DNA of 64,000 nt from Thalassovita aquimarina (GTDB lineage Bacteria; Pseudomonadota; Alphaproteobacteria; Rhodobacterales; Rhodobacteraceae), in assembly GCF_018219815.1 (NCBI RefSeq), contig NZ_JADMKU010000017.1, forward strand, positions 28,051 through 92,050, in the 5' to 3' direction. Below the pieces are notes generated by a model. The model had not been told where the DNA came from. It worked only from the letters and a program-made list of their open reading frames with translations, and did no database searches. Shown piece after piece: positions 18,071 to 27,706 of this stretch. The translations under genes and the position numbers were made by a program. Numbering within the stretch: position 1 is the stretch's first letter; each line of letters opens with the position of its first letter.

Positions 18071-19017
18071 TGCGCGCCCTCCCGCTTGCGGCGGCGATCG
18101 ACCAGCGACCCCAGCCCACCCGGCAGCGCCACGATGACGGCCAGCAGGAAGACCCCGAGCGCCAGTTGCCAGGTGTTCGGGAAATAGAGGTTCGAGAAGG
18201 ATCGCACGAGTTCAAGGATGATTGCCGCGACGAAGACCGCCGGAACCGACAGGTAGCCCGCGAGGATCGCCACGAAGACGAATTCGCCCGAAGTTGTCCA
18301 GAAGGCGAATTCCGGATCGACATGGCCCAGGGCCAACGCAGCGATGGTGCCGCCCAGCCCGCCGAGCACCGCGCCGAAGACATAATTGAGCGTCATCGCC
18401 TTGCGAACCGAGGCACCGAGGTATTCCACCCGCAATTCGTTGTCGCGCGCGGCCAGCGCGATGAGACCCTGTTCGCTGTGGAAATAACGCCACATGACGG
18501 CGCCCGCGGCCACCACCAGCGCCGAAACGAAAAGATAGAGTCCGCTTTGCAGCGCCCGTCCCTCGGGTTCCCAGCCAAGGAAGGTCGGCGCGGCGATGTT
18601 GAGCCCGTCCGTCCCGCCGATCACCGACAGTTTCGACAGCGACCCGTAAAGCACCATCGAAAGCGCAAGCGACAGCATCGCGAAGAATATGCCGCGATAG
18701 CCTGCCAGCAGCGGCCCGAACAGGCCCCCGATCGCCAGGCAGACCACGGCGCTGACGATGCAAAGTAGGAAGATGTCGGTGATCCCGAAACTGTTGGCGA
18801 ACAGCGTCGCCGTATAGGCCCCGGCGCAGTAGTAGAGCCCTTGCCCGAAGGACACCAGGCCGCCGCGCATCATGCCGACGATGCCGAGGCAGACGAGGCC
18901 CTTGGCAAGCGCCATCACGATCAGGAACATCGCCCAGTCGGGCAGGATGACCGCCCCGGCGGCCATCACCGCAAACGTGCCCGCCACAGCCAATAGGTGG
19001 TTCATTCCCAGCATCAA
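18067..19017 (-). CDS. Branched-chain amino acid-type ABC transporter permease (LivM-like)
   Basis: 316 residues with about nine hydrophobic helices. The EAA-type cytoplasmic loop is recognisable as ALAARDNELRVEYLGASVRKA, followed by the GLGGTIAALALGHVDPEFAF stretch conserved in LivM. It forms the inner-membrane channel with the LivH-like permease. It overlaps its neighbours by four bases on each side. Confidence 0.9.
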   Translation of the reverse strand: MMLGMNHLLAVAGTFAVMAAGAVILPDWAMFLIVMALAKGLVCLGIVGMMRGGLVSFGQGLYYCAGAYTATLFANSFGITDIFLLCIVSAVVCLAIGGLFGPLLAGYRGIFFAMLSLALSMVLYGSLSKLSVIGGTDGLNIAAPTFLGWEPEGRALQSGLYLFVSALVVAAGAVMWRYFHSEQGLIALAARDNELRVEYLGASVRKAMTLNYVFGAVLGGLGGTIAALALGHVDPEFAFWTTSGEFVFVAILAGYLSVPAVFVAAIILELVRSFSNLYFPNTWQLALGVFLLAVIVALPGGLGSLVDRRRKREGAQ

Positions 19018-19916
19018 ATCTTCCTCGCTTGGGTTTTCGCGAACAGGCCCTCGGGCCGGAACATCAGCACGATGGCCATCACGAAATAGATGATGAACAG
19101 TTCCGCCTCGGGCAGAAGGTGGACTGAAGCCGCCCGGCTGATCCCCACCATCAGCGCGCCGATCGCCGCGCCCGGGATCGATCCGAGCCCCCCGATAATA
19201 ACCACGGCAAAGGCCACGATGATGACGTTGACGCCAAGACCCGGCTGCACCGAGATCATCGGCGCCGTCACTGCCCCGCCAAGCGCGGCCAGGAAGGCCC
19301 CGGCGACGAAGGCGCCCAGATAGATGCGGGGTACGTTCACGCCCATCGTTCGGCTCATCTCGGGGTCGTGGATCACCGCCAACACCACCTTGCCGGTCCG
19401 GGTGCGGTTGAGCGACATCCAGACGGCCAGCCCGACGACGATGGCGATGGCGATCACCGCGAAATCGTAGCCGACATAGAACAGGGACCCGAGCTCGACA
19501 TCGCCAAGCAGCGTGTAGGGTTCATAGACGTAATAGGGATTCACGCCCCAGATCAGCTTCATCGCGTCCTCGAGGATGAGGAAGACCGCATAAGTCACCA
19601 GCACATTCAGCACCTCGTCCCGGCCGTAGAAAAATCGCAGCAGTCCGCGTTCCAACAGCGGCCCCATCACAAGCGCGACGAGTATCGCAGCGGCGATCAG
19701 GGCAACATAGCTGCCCCATGGGAAGGCATCCCCGCCAACCCCGAAATAGGCGCCGACCATTGAGGCCGAGGTATAGGCGCCGATGGCATAAAGGCTGCCA
19801 TGCGCGATGTTGAGGATATTGAGCACGCCGAAAACAAGCGTCAGGCCGACGGAAACGATGAACAGCCAGGCGGCATAGATCAGCCCATCGACAAAGATCG
19901 TGGCAAAAAGGTCCAT
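19014..19916 (-). CDS. Branched-chain amino acid-type ABC transporter permease (LivH-like)
   Basis: 300 residues with about eight hydrophobic helices. LivH hallmarks are the N-terminal GLTLVFGVLNILNIAHGSLY segment, the coupling loop ending MSRTMGVNVPRIYLGAFVAG, and the terminal MFRPEGLFAK. It is the first permease after the binding-protein gene and is separated from it by a strong hairpin (19951-19984). Confidence 0.92.
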   Translation of the reverse strand: MDLFATIFVDGLIYAAWLFIVSVGLTLVFGVLNILNIAHGSLYAIGAYTSASMVGAYFGVGGDAFPWGSYVALIAAAILVALVMGPLLERGLLRFFYGRDEVLNVLVTYAVFLILEDAMKLIWGVNPYYVYEPYTLLGDVELGSLFYVGYDFAVIAIAIVVGLAVWMSLNRTRTGKVVLAVIHDPEMSRTMGVNVPRIYLGAFVAGAFLAALGGAVTAPMISVQPGLGVNVIIVAFAVVIIGGLGSIPGAAIGALMVGISRAASVHLLPEAELFIIYFVMAIVLMFRPEGLFAKTQARKI

Positions 19917-19950
19917 TTGGGACGGTCCCGGTTTTTATGTGAGGACGGAC

Positions 19951-19984
19951 GCGCCCGCCGTGTCGCAATTGCGACGGCGGGCGC
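19951..19984 (-). other. Strong intercistronic hairpin between the binding-protein and permease genes
   Basis: A perfect 10-bp GC-rich stem (GCGCCCGCCG / CGGCGGGCGC) encloses TGTCGCAATTGCGA, which itself holds the 12-bp palindrome TCGCAATTGCGA. No T-tract follows on the minus strand. It is probably an mRNA-stabilising or partial-termination structure that raises binding-protein levels over the membrane subunits. Confidence 0.7.
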
Positions 19985-19994
19985 GCGGTTCAGG

Positions 19995-21308
19995 TCAGTC
20001 GCACTGGGCGCCGGGGAAACCCTGTGCCAGCCAGTCCTGCGACTTCATGCCTTCAGGCGGGTTCACGCAGCGTGCATCGAAATATTCGATGTCGACAAGC
20101 TCCATCATCTTGGTCTCGTTGTTCCACTTGGTGACCCCGATCGCGGTAGGCTGGATCGCCTGATGGCCGCCGCCAAGCGCCATTTCGATCCGCCCGGAAG
20201 GCGCATCCCAGCTCAGCCCCTTCATCGCAGCGGCCAGTTCCTCGTCGGTGGGTTTCTTGCCGCCGTTGTCGTCCATCGCCTTTTCCACGGCCATCTTCAG
20301 ACCCAGTAGACCCTGCCACATGCGGAACGGCGCCTGCACCGGAATCACGCCGTAGCGTTCCATATAGGAATCCCACAGCGTGTCGGTCAGCGGCTGCAGA
20401 TCGCCGCCACGTGCCTTGGCCAGCAGCCCGTTCACGCCGCGCGCGCCCAGAACGATGCCGTCCGGCATCTTGTCCTGAAGCTGCGGGATGACGTGGTCGC
20501 CGGCGCTCAGCGCCAGCTGCGTGCGCTTATGCAGCCCGCGCGCGGTCGCCTGCAGCAGGAAGGACTGCAGGTCGCCGCCCCAGTTCGAGGAATGGATCAG
20601 CGCCGGTTTTTCGCGCAGCAGCGCGGAAATTTCGGTGCCGTACTGCCCGGCGCCGAATTTCGGGAACAGCGCCGTTTTCACCGTGGCATCGGAATAAAGT
20701 TGCGCCATCGCCCCGGTGAAGTCAGCCCAGCTGTCCTGCCCCCAGGCGTAGTCCTGGTTGAGACCGGCGAAGCTGTCCACTTCGAAACCGCGCGATTTCA
20801 GGTAGCGGGCAAGTCCGACATTGTCCATCGTGGCATGGGCCGCGGTGCGGAAGACGTACTCAAAGCTGTTATCCTCGAAGACGCGAGGCGTGCCGCAGTC
20901 GTAGAGGATCGTGAAGGCCTTCAGTTCATCCGCGACCGGCGGCACTGCCAGACAGTCAGACGACGAAACATAGCCGACAACGGCATCGACCTGTTCGCGC
21001 TGCACGAGATTGCGGAATTCCTGCACCTGCTTGGTGGCGCCGCCCGCCTCGTCGACGACGATGGCTTCGATCTTCATCCCGCCGAAGCCGGGCTTGTCGT
21101 AGGGCGCAGGCAGCTTGCCGCCTTCGTTCAGCATGTCGATCAGCAACTGCCCCCCATTCCACGCGGGCACGCCGAAGCTTTCTGCGGCCTGTCCCGAAAG
21201 GAACGTGATCACCCCGATCTTAAAGGTGTCGTCCTGCGCCATCGCCGGAGCGGAAAGCCCGGTGGCCAGCGCAAGCGTGGCACAAATTGTCCGTATGGTT
21301 TGCTTCAT
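19995..21308 (-). CDS. ABC transporter periplasmic substrate-binding protein (LivK-like, type 1 fold)
   Basis: 437 residues from the ATG at 21308, which has GGGAGG just upstream; an in-frame start at 21344 has no such signal. The signal peptide MKQTIRTICATLALATGLSAP ends at AMAQ. The mature protein follows the Leu/Ile/Val-binding fold with KIGVITFLSG, the VVDEAGG segment and VDAVVGYVSSSDCLAVPPVADE. The ligand is unknown; the co-operonic acyl-CoA synthetase points to a carboxylic acid. It is the promoter-proximal gene of the operon. Confidence 0.9.
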   Translation of the reverse strand: MKQTIRTICATLALATGLSAPAMAQDDTFKIGVITFLSGQAAESFGVPAWNGGQLLIDMLNEGGKLPAPYDKPGFGGMKIEAIVVDEAGGATKQVQEFRNLVQREQVDAVVGYVSSSDCLAVPPVADELKAFTILYDCGTPRVFEDNSFEYVFRTAAHATMDNVGLARYLKSRGFEVDSFAGLNQDYAWGQDSWADFTGAMAQLYSDATVKTALFPKFGAGQYGTEISALLREKPALIHSSNWGGDLQSFLLQATARGLHKRTQLALSAGDHVIPQLQDKMPDGIVLGARGVNGLLAKARGGDLQPLTDTLWDSYMERYGVIPVQAPFRMWQGLLGLKMAVEKAMDDNGGKKPTDEELAAAMKGLSWDAPSGRIEMALGGGHQAIQPTAIGVTKWNNETKMMELVDIEYFDARCVNPPEGMKSQDWLAQGFPGAQCD

Positions 21309-21698
21309 TTTTTCCTCCCTTTTCAGCCGATGGCCGGGATGCAAGCCCCTCCCGCATCCCGCCGACGGCCATGAACGGACAACGACGTTACCGTCGCCTG
21401 ATGTTTATCATCTTATTGTATTATAGTCCGTTTGTCCGACACTGTGGGGATTGAGTTTTGTTTCGTCAACAGATTTCCAAGTTTTCGATCCGTCAAAGGG
21501 ATACCGCGGGCGGCAGTCGCCGCCCGGCGTCACCACCGGCGCAAGATCATCGAATGTGAAGAAGGCTGCTGCGGACAACACAGAAAGAGGATTGCGACGA
21601 AGCACTGCGCATTCCGCGTCTGCCACATCCCGCACACGAGTTGCCGGTATGGCCGCGGGAATCTCGTACGGCCATCCGGTCGGATGGGAAATCGAATA
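21309..21698. promoter_or_regulatory. Leader region of the Liv-type/acyl-CoA operon
   Basis: 390 bp between the binding-protein start and the stop of the old yellow enzyme gene. On the minus strand a TATAAT hexamer occurs at 21425-21420, directly downstream of two CGGAC repeats (GTCGGACAAACGGAC, 21440-21426). These repeats could be the site for the operon's GntR regulator. The promoter call is by eye and tentative. The rest of the interval shows no gene. Confidence 0.35.
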
Positions 21699-22814
21699 TC
21701 AGCGCTGCCCGGTTCTCGCGCCCTTGAACAGGTCCTTGAACACGGCCGGTTGCGACCTCCAGTACTGTTTCGGCACCGAAACCTGGGCGCCGAGAGCGGC
21801 GGCCGCGTGCCAGGGCCAGCGTGGATTGTACAGAAGCCCGCGTGCCAGCGCGACCGCATCGGCATCGCCTGCGGCGATAATCGCCTCGGCCTGTTCGGGT
21901 TCGGTGATCAGGCCCACGGCGATGGTGGGGATCCCGGCCTCGGCCCTCAGGCGCGCGGCGAAGGGCACCTGATATCCCGGCCCGATTTCAATCCGCTGCA
22001 GCGGCGACACGCCCCCGGAACTGACATGGATCGCCGCCGCTCCGCGCGCCTTCAATGCCTTGCCCAGCGCGATCGTCCCGTCGATGTCCCACCCGTCCGG
22101 CACCCAGTCCGTCGCCGATACCCGAGCCCAGACCGGCACATGATCAGGCACCGCGTTCCGAACCGCATCGAAAACTTCGAGCGGGAACCTCATCCTGTTT
22201 TCCAGGCTACCGCCGTAGTGATCCGTTCGATGGTTCGACAGCGGCGACAGGAATTGATGCAGCAGATAGCCATGTGCCATGTGCACCTCGATTCCCTGCA
22301 ACCCGACCGAAACCGCCCGCTCCGCAGCGCGCACGAAGTCTTCCCGGACTTGCAGCATCCCTTCGCGGTCAAGCGCGAGGGGCAGGTCTTCGCCCTCGGC
22401 GTGAGGAACGGCAGAAGGCGCAACCGATTTCCAGCCGTCCAGCGCATCCGGTGCGATCTGTCCCCCACCGTCCCAAGGGGCGCGGCTGGACGCCTTGCGC
22501 CCCGCATGGGACAGCTGGATCGTGATCGGCATATCCGAATGCTGCCGCACGGAATCCAGGATTCGGCCGAGCGCGTGCTGATTGGAATCCGAGTAAAGCC
22601 CCAGGTCGCTGGGGCTGATCCGCCCTTCCGGCGATACCGCTGTCGCTTCGAGGATCAGCGCGCCAGCCCCGGACATCGCCAATTGACCCACATGCATCAA
22701 GTGCCAGTCCTGGGCATCGCCATCCCGGGCCGAATACTGGCACATTGGAGCCACGAGAAGACGGTTCTCCAGCGTCAACGATCCCATCTGGAACGGTTGG
22801 AAAAGATGGCTCAT
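21699..22814 (-). CDS. NADH:flavin oxidoreductase, old yellow enzyme family (YqjM/NamA-like)
   Basis: 371 residues from the ATG at 22814; the in-frame extension to 22871 lacks homology. The FMN TIM barrel starts with LFQPFQMGSLTLENRLLV. C25 in APMCQYSA is the redox-tuning cysteine of the YqjM (thermophilic-like) subclass. The substrate-binding HMAHGYLLHQFLSP and the C-terminal VALARGLLYNPRWPWHAA motif fit the same subclass. Such enzymes reduce activated C=C bonds of unsaturated carbonyls and nitro compounds. A short dyad region with two GTGCA elements lies just upstream of the start (about 22838-22854) and may be an operator. Confidence 0.9.
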   Translation of the reverse strand: MSHLFQPFQMGSLTLENRLLVAPMCQYSARDGDAQDWHLMHVGQLAMSGAGALILEATAVSPEGRISPSDLGLYSDSNQHALGRILDSVRQHSDMPITIQLSHAGRKASSRAPWDGGGQIAPDALDGWKSVAPSAVPHAEGEDLPLALDREGMLQVREDFVRAAERAVSVGLQGIEVHMAHGYLLHQFLSPLSNHRTDHYGGSLENRMRFPLEVFDAVRNAVPDHVPVWARVSATDWVPDGWDIDGTIALGKALKARGAAAIHVSSGGVSPLQRIEIGPGYQVPFAARLRAEAGIPTIAVGLITEPEQAEAIIAAGDADAVALARGLLYNPRWPWHAAAALGAQVSVPKQYWRSQPAVFKDLFKGARTGQR

Positions 22815-23023
22815 GCAGTTGGGTCCTTTTAAAGTTGCCGTGCAACACAGTGCACTAAGGTCGGATGGCAATGTTGGTCAAAACGGCATCTTCTACAAGT
22901 CCAGGCCGAAAGCCCTCGTGGTCAAAAAGGTGGGGCGCAGCGTTATTCTCTGATGCTTCAGCTCATTCGGCCTGCTCAAAAAAAGCGGTCACCCAGTATC
23001 GTTGCACTAATCGTCTCACCAAC

Positions 23024-24193
23024 TCAAAGCGGTTTTTGCCGCAAAGCGATGACTGCGCCAACCAGCAATAAACCGGCGGCAGCAACAAGGCTGACACCTA
23101 TATTGCCAAACAAGTCCCCGACCAATCCGGCCCCGTAGGGCCCAAGGGTTTGCGCCACGGCAAAGACCACCGTGAACAGGCTGATTGCTCGCGCCCAGCT
23201 TTCGGGGGGAAGGTTCTGGCGGGTAAAGTTGGTGACAGCCCCCGGCGCCATGAACACTGACAGACCGAACACAACCGCCGAAACCAACAGCGCGGCGCCA
23301 TTGGGCAACACCACGGGCAAGGCTGATCCAATGGCGATGCCGGTCAGGATCAGCGCCAGCGGCAAGCCGGACGCATAGCGCGCCAGAATCGGGCGCCAGA
23401 CCAGCGGTGAAAGACAGATACACAGGCCAAGGATGACCCAAACCAGTGCGATAAATCCTGCGCCCGCGGCCTGTTCGGTCATCCATGCTGATAGGAAAGT
23501 CAGGTAGACGATATAGCCCATCCCGAACCCGGCATAGCCAGCCATTTCCGGTAGCATACGGCGCAGCGGCAACCGGGCGGCTTCGGCCCGGGATTGCACT
23601 GGCGGGCGCAGTTGCAAGGCGGCCCAAAGCCCCAAAGGCAAGAAAGACAAGCTGACGATGCCGATGGCGATCCAGCCGATCGGCCATGCGCTGGGACCAT
23701 ATACGTCAATCATCAGCGGCAATGCAGCCCCAGACAACACGATTCCCAAGCCCCCGCCAGAGCCAAACAGGATCGCAATCGCCAGCGCATTCCGGCGCGG
23801 ATCGTCACGAAACAGTCCGGCGGTGAGCGCCCCCGCAGTGGAAAAGGACATCGCGCCGAAGATGCCTGCCAAGATGCGCCACAACGTCTGCCACCACATC
23901 GCGGCGTTAAGCCCGGTAGCGAGAAGCGCCAGCGTGGTGGTGATCAGCCCAAAGGCAAACAGGCGAGTGGGCGAGATGCGCCGGACCAGAAGCATGGTCA
24001 GGATCGCCCCGGCAATATAGCCAAGCGCGTTGGCCGTGTTCAGCCATCCGGCCTGCGCGAAGTTCCACTCCATCTCGGACTTCATCGCGGGAAGCATCAG
24101 ACCGTAGGCAAACCGTGCAAACCCGTTTGTCACGGTCACGCCCAATGCCAGTCCCGCCAGCACCAGCCACGGGCGGGCTGGAGCGGCGTTCAT
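23024..24193 (-). CDS. YbfB/YjiJ family MFS transporter
   Basis: 389 residues from the ATG at 24193, chosen because the sequence from MNAAPARPWLVLAG onward matches the family start; the open frame extends upstream to 24370 without homology. Twelve hydrophobic helices are visible. The family signature FARFAYGLMLPAM followed by AGWLNTANALGYIAGA is present in helices 1-2. Members are uncharacterised exporters or importers. The gene stands alone on the minus strand, and the substrate is unknown. Confidence 0.85.
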   Translation of the reverse strand: MNAAPARPWLVLAGLALGVTVTNGFARFAYGLMLPAMKSEMEWNFAQAGWLNTANALGYIAGAILTMLLVRRISPTRLFAFGLITTTLALLATGLNAAMWWQTLWRILAGIFGAMSFSTAGALTAGLFRDDPRRNALAIAILFGSGGGLGIVLSGAALPLMIDVYGPSAWPIGWIAIGIVSLSFLPLGLWAALQLRPPVQSRAEAARLPLRRMLPEMAGYAGFGMGYIVYLTFLSAWMTEQAAGAGFIALVWVILGLCICLSPLVWRPILARYASGLPLALILTGIAIGSALPVVLPNGAALLVSAVVFGLSVFMAPGAVTNFTRQNLPPESWARAISLFTVVFAVAQTLGPYGAGLVGDLFGNIGVSLVAAAGLLLVGAVIALRQKPL

Positions 24194-24713
24194 TGGCAAA
24201 TATCCAAAATTGCGGGCAAAAGTGGCACGCGGATCCTCGCTATGTCCGACATTCCCGAAATAGAACGCCAACCGGCACAAGCTGCCAATGATATGCGCTG
24301 CGATCAAGCCGTTTTCCAATAATGCAGCGCCCGGTACGAAGGGCCGCTTTGCCGGACAACACGGCAGCATTTTTTATAGTGCGCCCAAGGTCTGGTTCAG
24401 TTCTGAAGTTAGTGCGGTCTTTTTCGGCCCATTGCTGCCATTCGTGCGTTCAGCGTCTAACGACCGTTCTCAGCCCGAAGCGGACCCAAGGCCCTTGGCG
24501 CGAATTTACGATAGCTGACCTTCGCCACGCGGGTTGCGAAGGGGTAAGATTTGGACTTTCCAGCCATTCAGGGTCCTTTGCTGAGTGGCCGCTTTGACGC
24601 CGAAGTGAGAAAGGTTGAGCAAGCAACGCGCCCCTTGTGCGTTTCGAGAACGGTTATTTGGTTCCTGCACGCAATCCGAAACACGCCGGGGGAGCAAATA
24701 ATGCGGTTCTGTT
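24194..24713. other. Intergenic region with a partial dispersed repeat
   Basis: 520 bp without a convincing gene. The stretch at 24452-24486 (AACGACCG, TCTCAGCCCGAAGCGGAC) matches the tail of the dispersed repeat family seen complete at 59281. The remainder holds only short unsupported open frames. Confidence 0.5.
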
Positions 24714-26576
24714 CTAGCTCACTTGCACCGATGTCTCGAACAGAAAGGCTGCCAACGCTGCCTCCACTTTCCCAATGGATGAACGATCGTTTTCGGAAAG
24801 GGTCACGGTGACGCGCATGCCACGGCTGCCACCAGCGACGACATCAACACTTGAATTGGCCAGTCCCAACTCACTCTGCACCAAATCCGTGATCCTAGTT
24901 TTGGCGGCGTCACAGCGTAGGCTTGGTTTGTAGATCTTGCCGACTGTCGTCAAGGGAATCGCGTCAACGGATATGATATGTTTCGGCCACGCAGGGCGTT
25001 CGTCGATTGAACTCTGGGCATGCTGGTGCAGGTCTTCGATGCTCACGTCGGCACCCGGAAGCAATTCGACAAAACATACTGGTAGTTCTCCGGCATAGGC
25101 ATCGGGCATTCCAACCGCCGCAGCCAGTTTGACCGCCGGGTGCGTGGTCATGGCATTTTCAATCATCGCCGGGTCAATATTGTGACCGCTGCGGATGATG
25201 AGGTCTTTCGCGCGACCAGCAACGTAGATGCGCCCTTGTTCGTCTTTGTAACCGAGATCGCCAGAGTTTAGCCGTCCATCATCAAACACCCCGGCGTTGT
25301 GGGCTGGGTCGCGATACCCAGGTGAAACGTGTTCCCCCTTGATTGTTATGACGCCGATCTCATTGGTTTCGCAGGGGCCGCCCAAGCTTCCGTCTTTGTT
25401 CAGGCGTAGGATATCGACCTGGGTGTAGGGCAAGGGCCATCCAACAGACCCGACCGCACCGGGGCCCGACAACGGGTCAATGCTGACCAGTCCGGACGAC
25501 TCGGTCATTCCAAGGATTTCATGCAGATGCTGCCCCGTCACCTCCTTAAAACGTGCTCCAACTGCGGGCGGCAACAATGCTGCGCCGGTCAGACCGGTCC
25601 GCACGGCGCTGATATCATTGTCCCCGACGGGCACCTGCAATACCGCGCTGATTGCCGTTGGAACCCCGCCGACCACAGTCGCCTTGTGCTGCGCGACCAG
25701 ACGCCAAAATCCTTCGACGATTGCCGGGTTACGCAGGCCGCCGGGGGACATCACGACAAGCTCGACCCCCGCCATAAACGCGCTGAGCCCGGCGACGATG
25801 GTGCCGGCCACGTGAAACAGCGGCAGCGTTGCTGTCATGACATCGCCTGTCCTGTATCCGCACATGACGGCACCACCAAATGCCGACACGAGCTGACTGC
25901 GATGGGTGTGCGCGACAAGTTTCGGAACACCCGTCGTTCCGCCGGTGTGAAAATATGCCGCGATGTCATCACCACTGCGCGGCTCGCCAAAAATCAGGTG
26001 GTCCGCCGGCTGTTCAGCCATGGCCGAACCGAAATCAACCGACCCTTCTTCGGGCGGAGTTCCGGGGGGCGAGACACGCACAAGAATCAGGCCGGGGATC
26101 TGCTCGCGCAATTCCAGCGCCTTTTCCCAGATATCCAGCTGCGGGTGCGGACCAAGCGCCACAAGGATCTTGGCACCCGACGCCTTGATCAATTCGGCAA
26201 TGCTTTCGGGTTGCAGCAGAAAGTTGATCGGAACCGCGTAGCCCGCTGTTTCAGCGCCCCACAACGTCACGTAGGTTTCGATGAGAGAGGGCAGCATATA
26301 CGCGACGCCCGGCGCGGGACCGCCCAGCGAGGAAAACAAGTTGGCGGCGCTGCGGATCATGCCCAACATCTGGCTGTAATCAATGCGGCGCGGCTGTTCG
26401 TCCACGGCACCGGTCATCAGCATGGTGATCGCGGTGGAGGTTGGATGCTGCGCGGCGCTGGCAATGAACACATCCAGAATACTGCGTTCTGGCAGGCGTT
26501 GATCAAGCGTCATTTCAGTTTCAAATTGCACCAGATCGTCTCGGGTACAAATTGCTTCACCATTCAAGACAGCCAT
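24714..26576 (-). CDS. Acyl-CoA synthetase (AMP-forming)
   Basis: 620 residues from the ATG at 26576, with AGGGG seven bases before it; another ATG lies two codons upstream. The open frame extends to 26789 without similarity. ANL motifs are the P-loop YFHTGGTTGVPKLV, the LGMTESSGLVS A5 motif, NSGDLGYKDEQGRIYVAGR and DLIIRSGHNIDP. The catalytic lysine is in TTVGKIYKP. At 620 residues it is longer than typical FadD and resembles the fatty-acyl-CoA synthases of actinobacteria and alphaproteobacteria. It follows the MDR reductase by 80 bp and is probably the last gene of the tetR-ohr operon (inference). Confidence 0.88.
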   Translation of the reverse strand: MAVLNGEAICTRDDLVQFETEMTLDQRLPERSILDVFIASAAQHPTSTAITMLMTGAVDEQPRRIDYSQMLGMIRSAANLFSSLGGPAPGVAYMLPSLIETYVTLWGAETAGYAVPINFLLQPESIAELIKASGAKILVALGPHPQLDIWEKALELREQIPGLILVRVSPPGTPPEEGSVDFGSAMAEQPADHLIFGEPRSGDDIAAYFHTGGTTGVPKLVAHTHRSQLVSAFGGAVMCGYRTGDVMTATLPLFHVAGTIVAGLSAFMAGVELVVMSPGGLRNPAIVEGFWRLVAQHKATVVGGVPTAISAVLQVPVGDNDISAVRTGLTGAALLPPAVGARFKEVTGQHLHEILGMTESSGLVSIDPLSGPGAVGSVGWPLPYTQVDILRLNKDGSLGGPCETNEIGVITIKGEHVSPGYRDPAHNAGVFDDGRLNSGDLGYKDEQGRIYVAGRAKDLIIRSGHNIDPAMIENAMTTHPAVKLAAAVGMPDAYAGELPVCFVELLPGADVSIEDLHQHAQSSIDERPAWPKHIISVDAIPLTTVGKIYKPSLRCDAAKTRITDLVQSELGLANSSVDVVAGGSRGMRVTVTLSENDRSSIGKVEAALAAFLFETSVQVS

Positions 26577-26656
26577 ATACATGCCCCTAACCAAGTATGA
26601 ATTCCAAATGTGGTACCTTGCCGACAGGTAGTTCAGCGCAGAAACCCACCCAACGA

Positions 26657-27694
26657 TCAGGTCGGGCCAACCTTGACGACCATCTTGCCGAAGCTCTTTC
26701 CGACCAAGAGATCGTTGAGCCCAGAGGGCGCATTTTCGAGCCCTTGAACAACCTGTTCTTTGTATTGAACTTTGCCCTCTTTCAGCCAATCCGTCATGTC
26801 ATCAACGAATTCCTTGTAGGTCTCGGGGCCGAAACTGTCGAAAATGATAAAGCCCTGTACCTTCACTTTCATACGCAGAATTGCCCCCATGATGGCGGGT
26901 GCCATATCGGGCCCTTCCGGCAGGCCGGAAAGATTGTACCAGGCGGCCACACCGCAGACCGGCATGCGGGCAAACGGATTAAGCAAAGGCAGAACACCAT
27001 ATAGGACCTTGCCGCCGACATTCTCAAAATAGACATCAATGCCGTCGGGACATGCTGCCGCCAGTTGCCGGGCAAAGTCGTCGGCTCTGTGATCAATACA
27101 TGCATCAAAGCCGAGGTTATCGACGACGTGGGCGCATTTTTCCGCGCCACCTGCGACGCCCACCACACGGCACCCCTTGATCTTTGCTATCTGGCCAACA
27201 GTGGCGCCAACCGGGCCGGAAGCTGCAGCGACCACGACAGTCTCGCCGGGTTTCGGTTCACCTATTTTCAACAAACCCGCATAGGCCGTGTATCCCGGCA
27301 TTCCCAAAATACCCAAGGACCAGGAAGGATTTTGCGGGTTCTTGCCGAGGTTTACGACCATTGACCCGTCCGAGATCGCATAATCCTGCCACCCGCTACC
27401 AGCCAGGACGTAATCACCCGGCTGATATTTTTCGATATTGGAAGCGACGACCTCTGCTACGACCTGACCGGTCATTACTTCACCGATCTTCACAGGCTCG
27501 GCATAGGATTTGGTATCGTTCATCCGGCCACGCATGTAGGGATCAAGCGACAGATACTCGGTCCGCAGCAGCATTTCACCCTCAGCGGGGACCGGCACGT
27601 CTGATGTCTCAAGACGCAGTGTATCGGCATTTGGCGCGCCAACTGGACGTTGGGCAAGTACGATCCGGCGGTTTGTGTCGGTAGCTTGTGTCAT
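26657..27694 (-). CDS. NADP-dependent MDR oxidoreductase (CurA/leukotriene B4 dehydrogenase-like)
   Basis: 345 residues, zinc-free medium-chain dehydrogenase/reductase. The N-terminal SLDPYMRGRMND and the GMPGYTAYAGLLKIG motifs define the CurA/prostaglandin reductase group. The Rossmann motif is AAASGPVGATVGQIAKIKG. FENVGG and FGKMVVKVG follow. Members reduce the double bond of alpha,beta-unsaturated aldehydes and ketones with NADPH, so the enzyme fits a role in clearing electrophiles. It begins 12 bp after ohr and is likely under the NemR-like regulator. Confidence 0.9.
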   Translation of the reverse strand: MTQATDTNRRIVLAQRPVGAPNADTLRLETSDVPVPAEGEMLLRTEYLSLDPYMRGRMNDTKSYAEPVKIGEVMTGQVVAEVVASNIEKYQPGDYVLAGSGWQDYAISDGSMVVNLGKNPQNPSWSLGILGMPGYTAYAGLLKIGEPKPGETVVVAAASGPVGATVGQIAKIKGCRVVGVAGGAEKCAHVVDNLGFDACIDHRADDFARQLAAACPDGIDVYFENVGGKVLYGVLPLLNPFARMPVCGVAAWYNLSGLPEGPDMAPAIMGAILRMKVKVQGFIIFDSFGPETYKEFVDDMTDWLKEGKVQYKEQVVQGLENAPSGLNDLLVGKSFGKMVVKVGPT

Positions 27695-27706
27695 TGAAGT
27701 CTCTTT

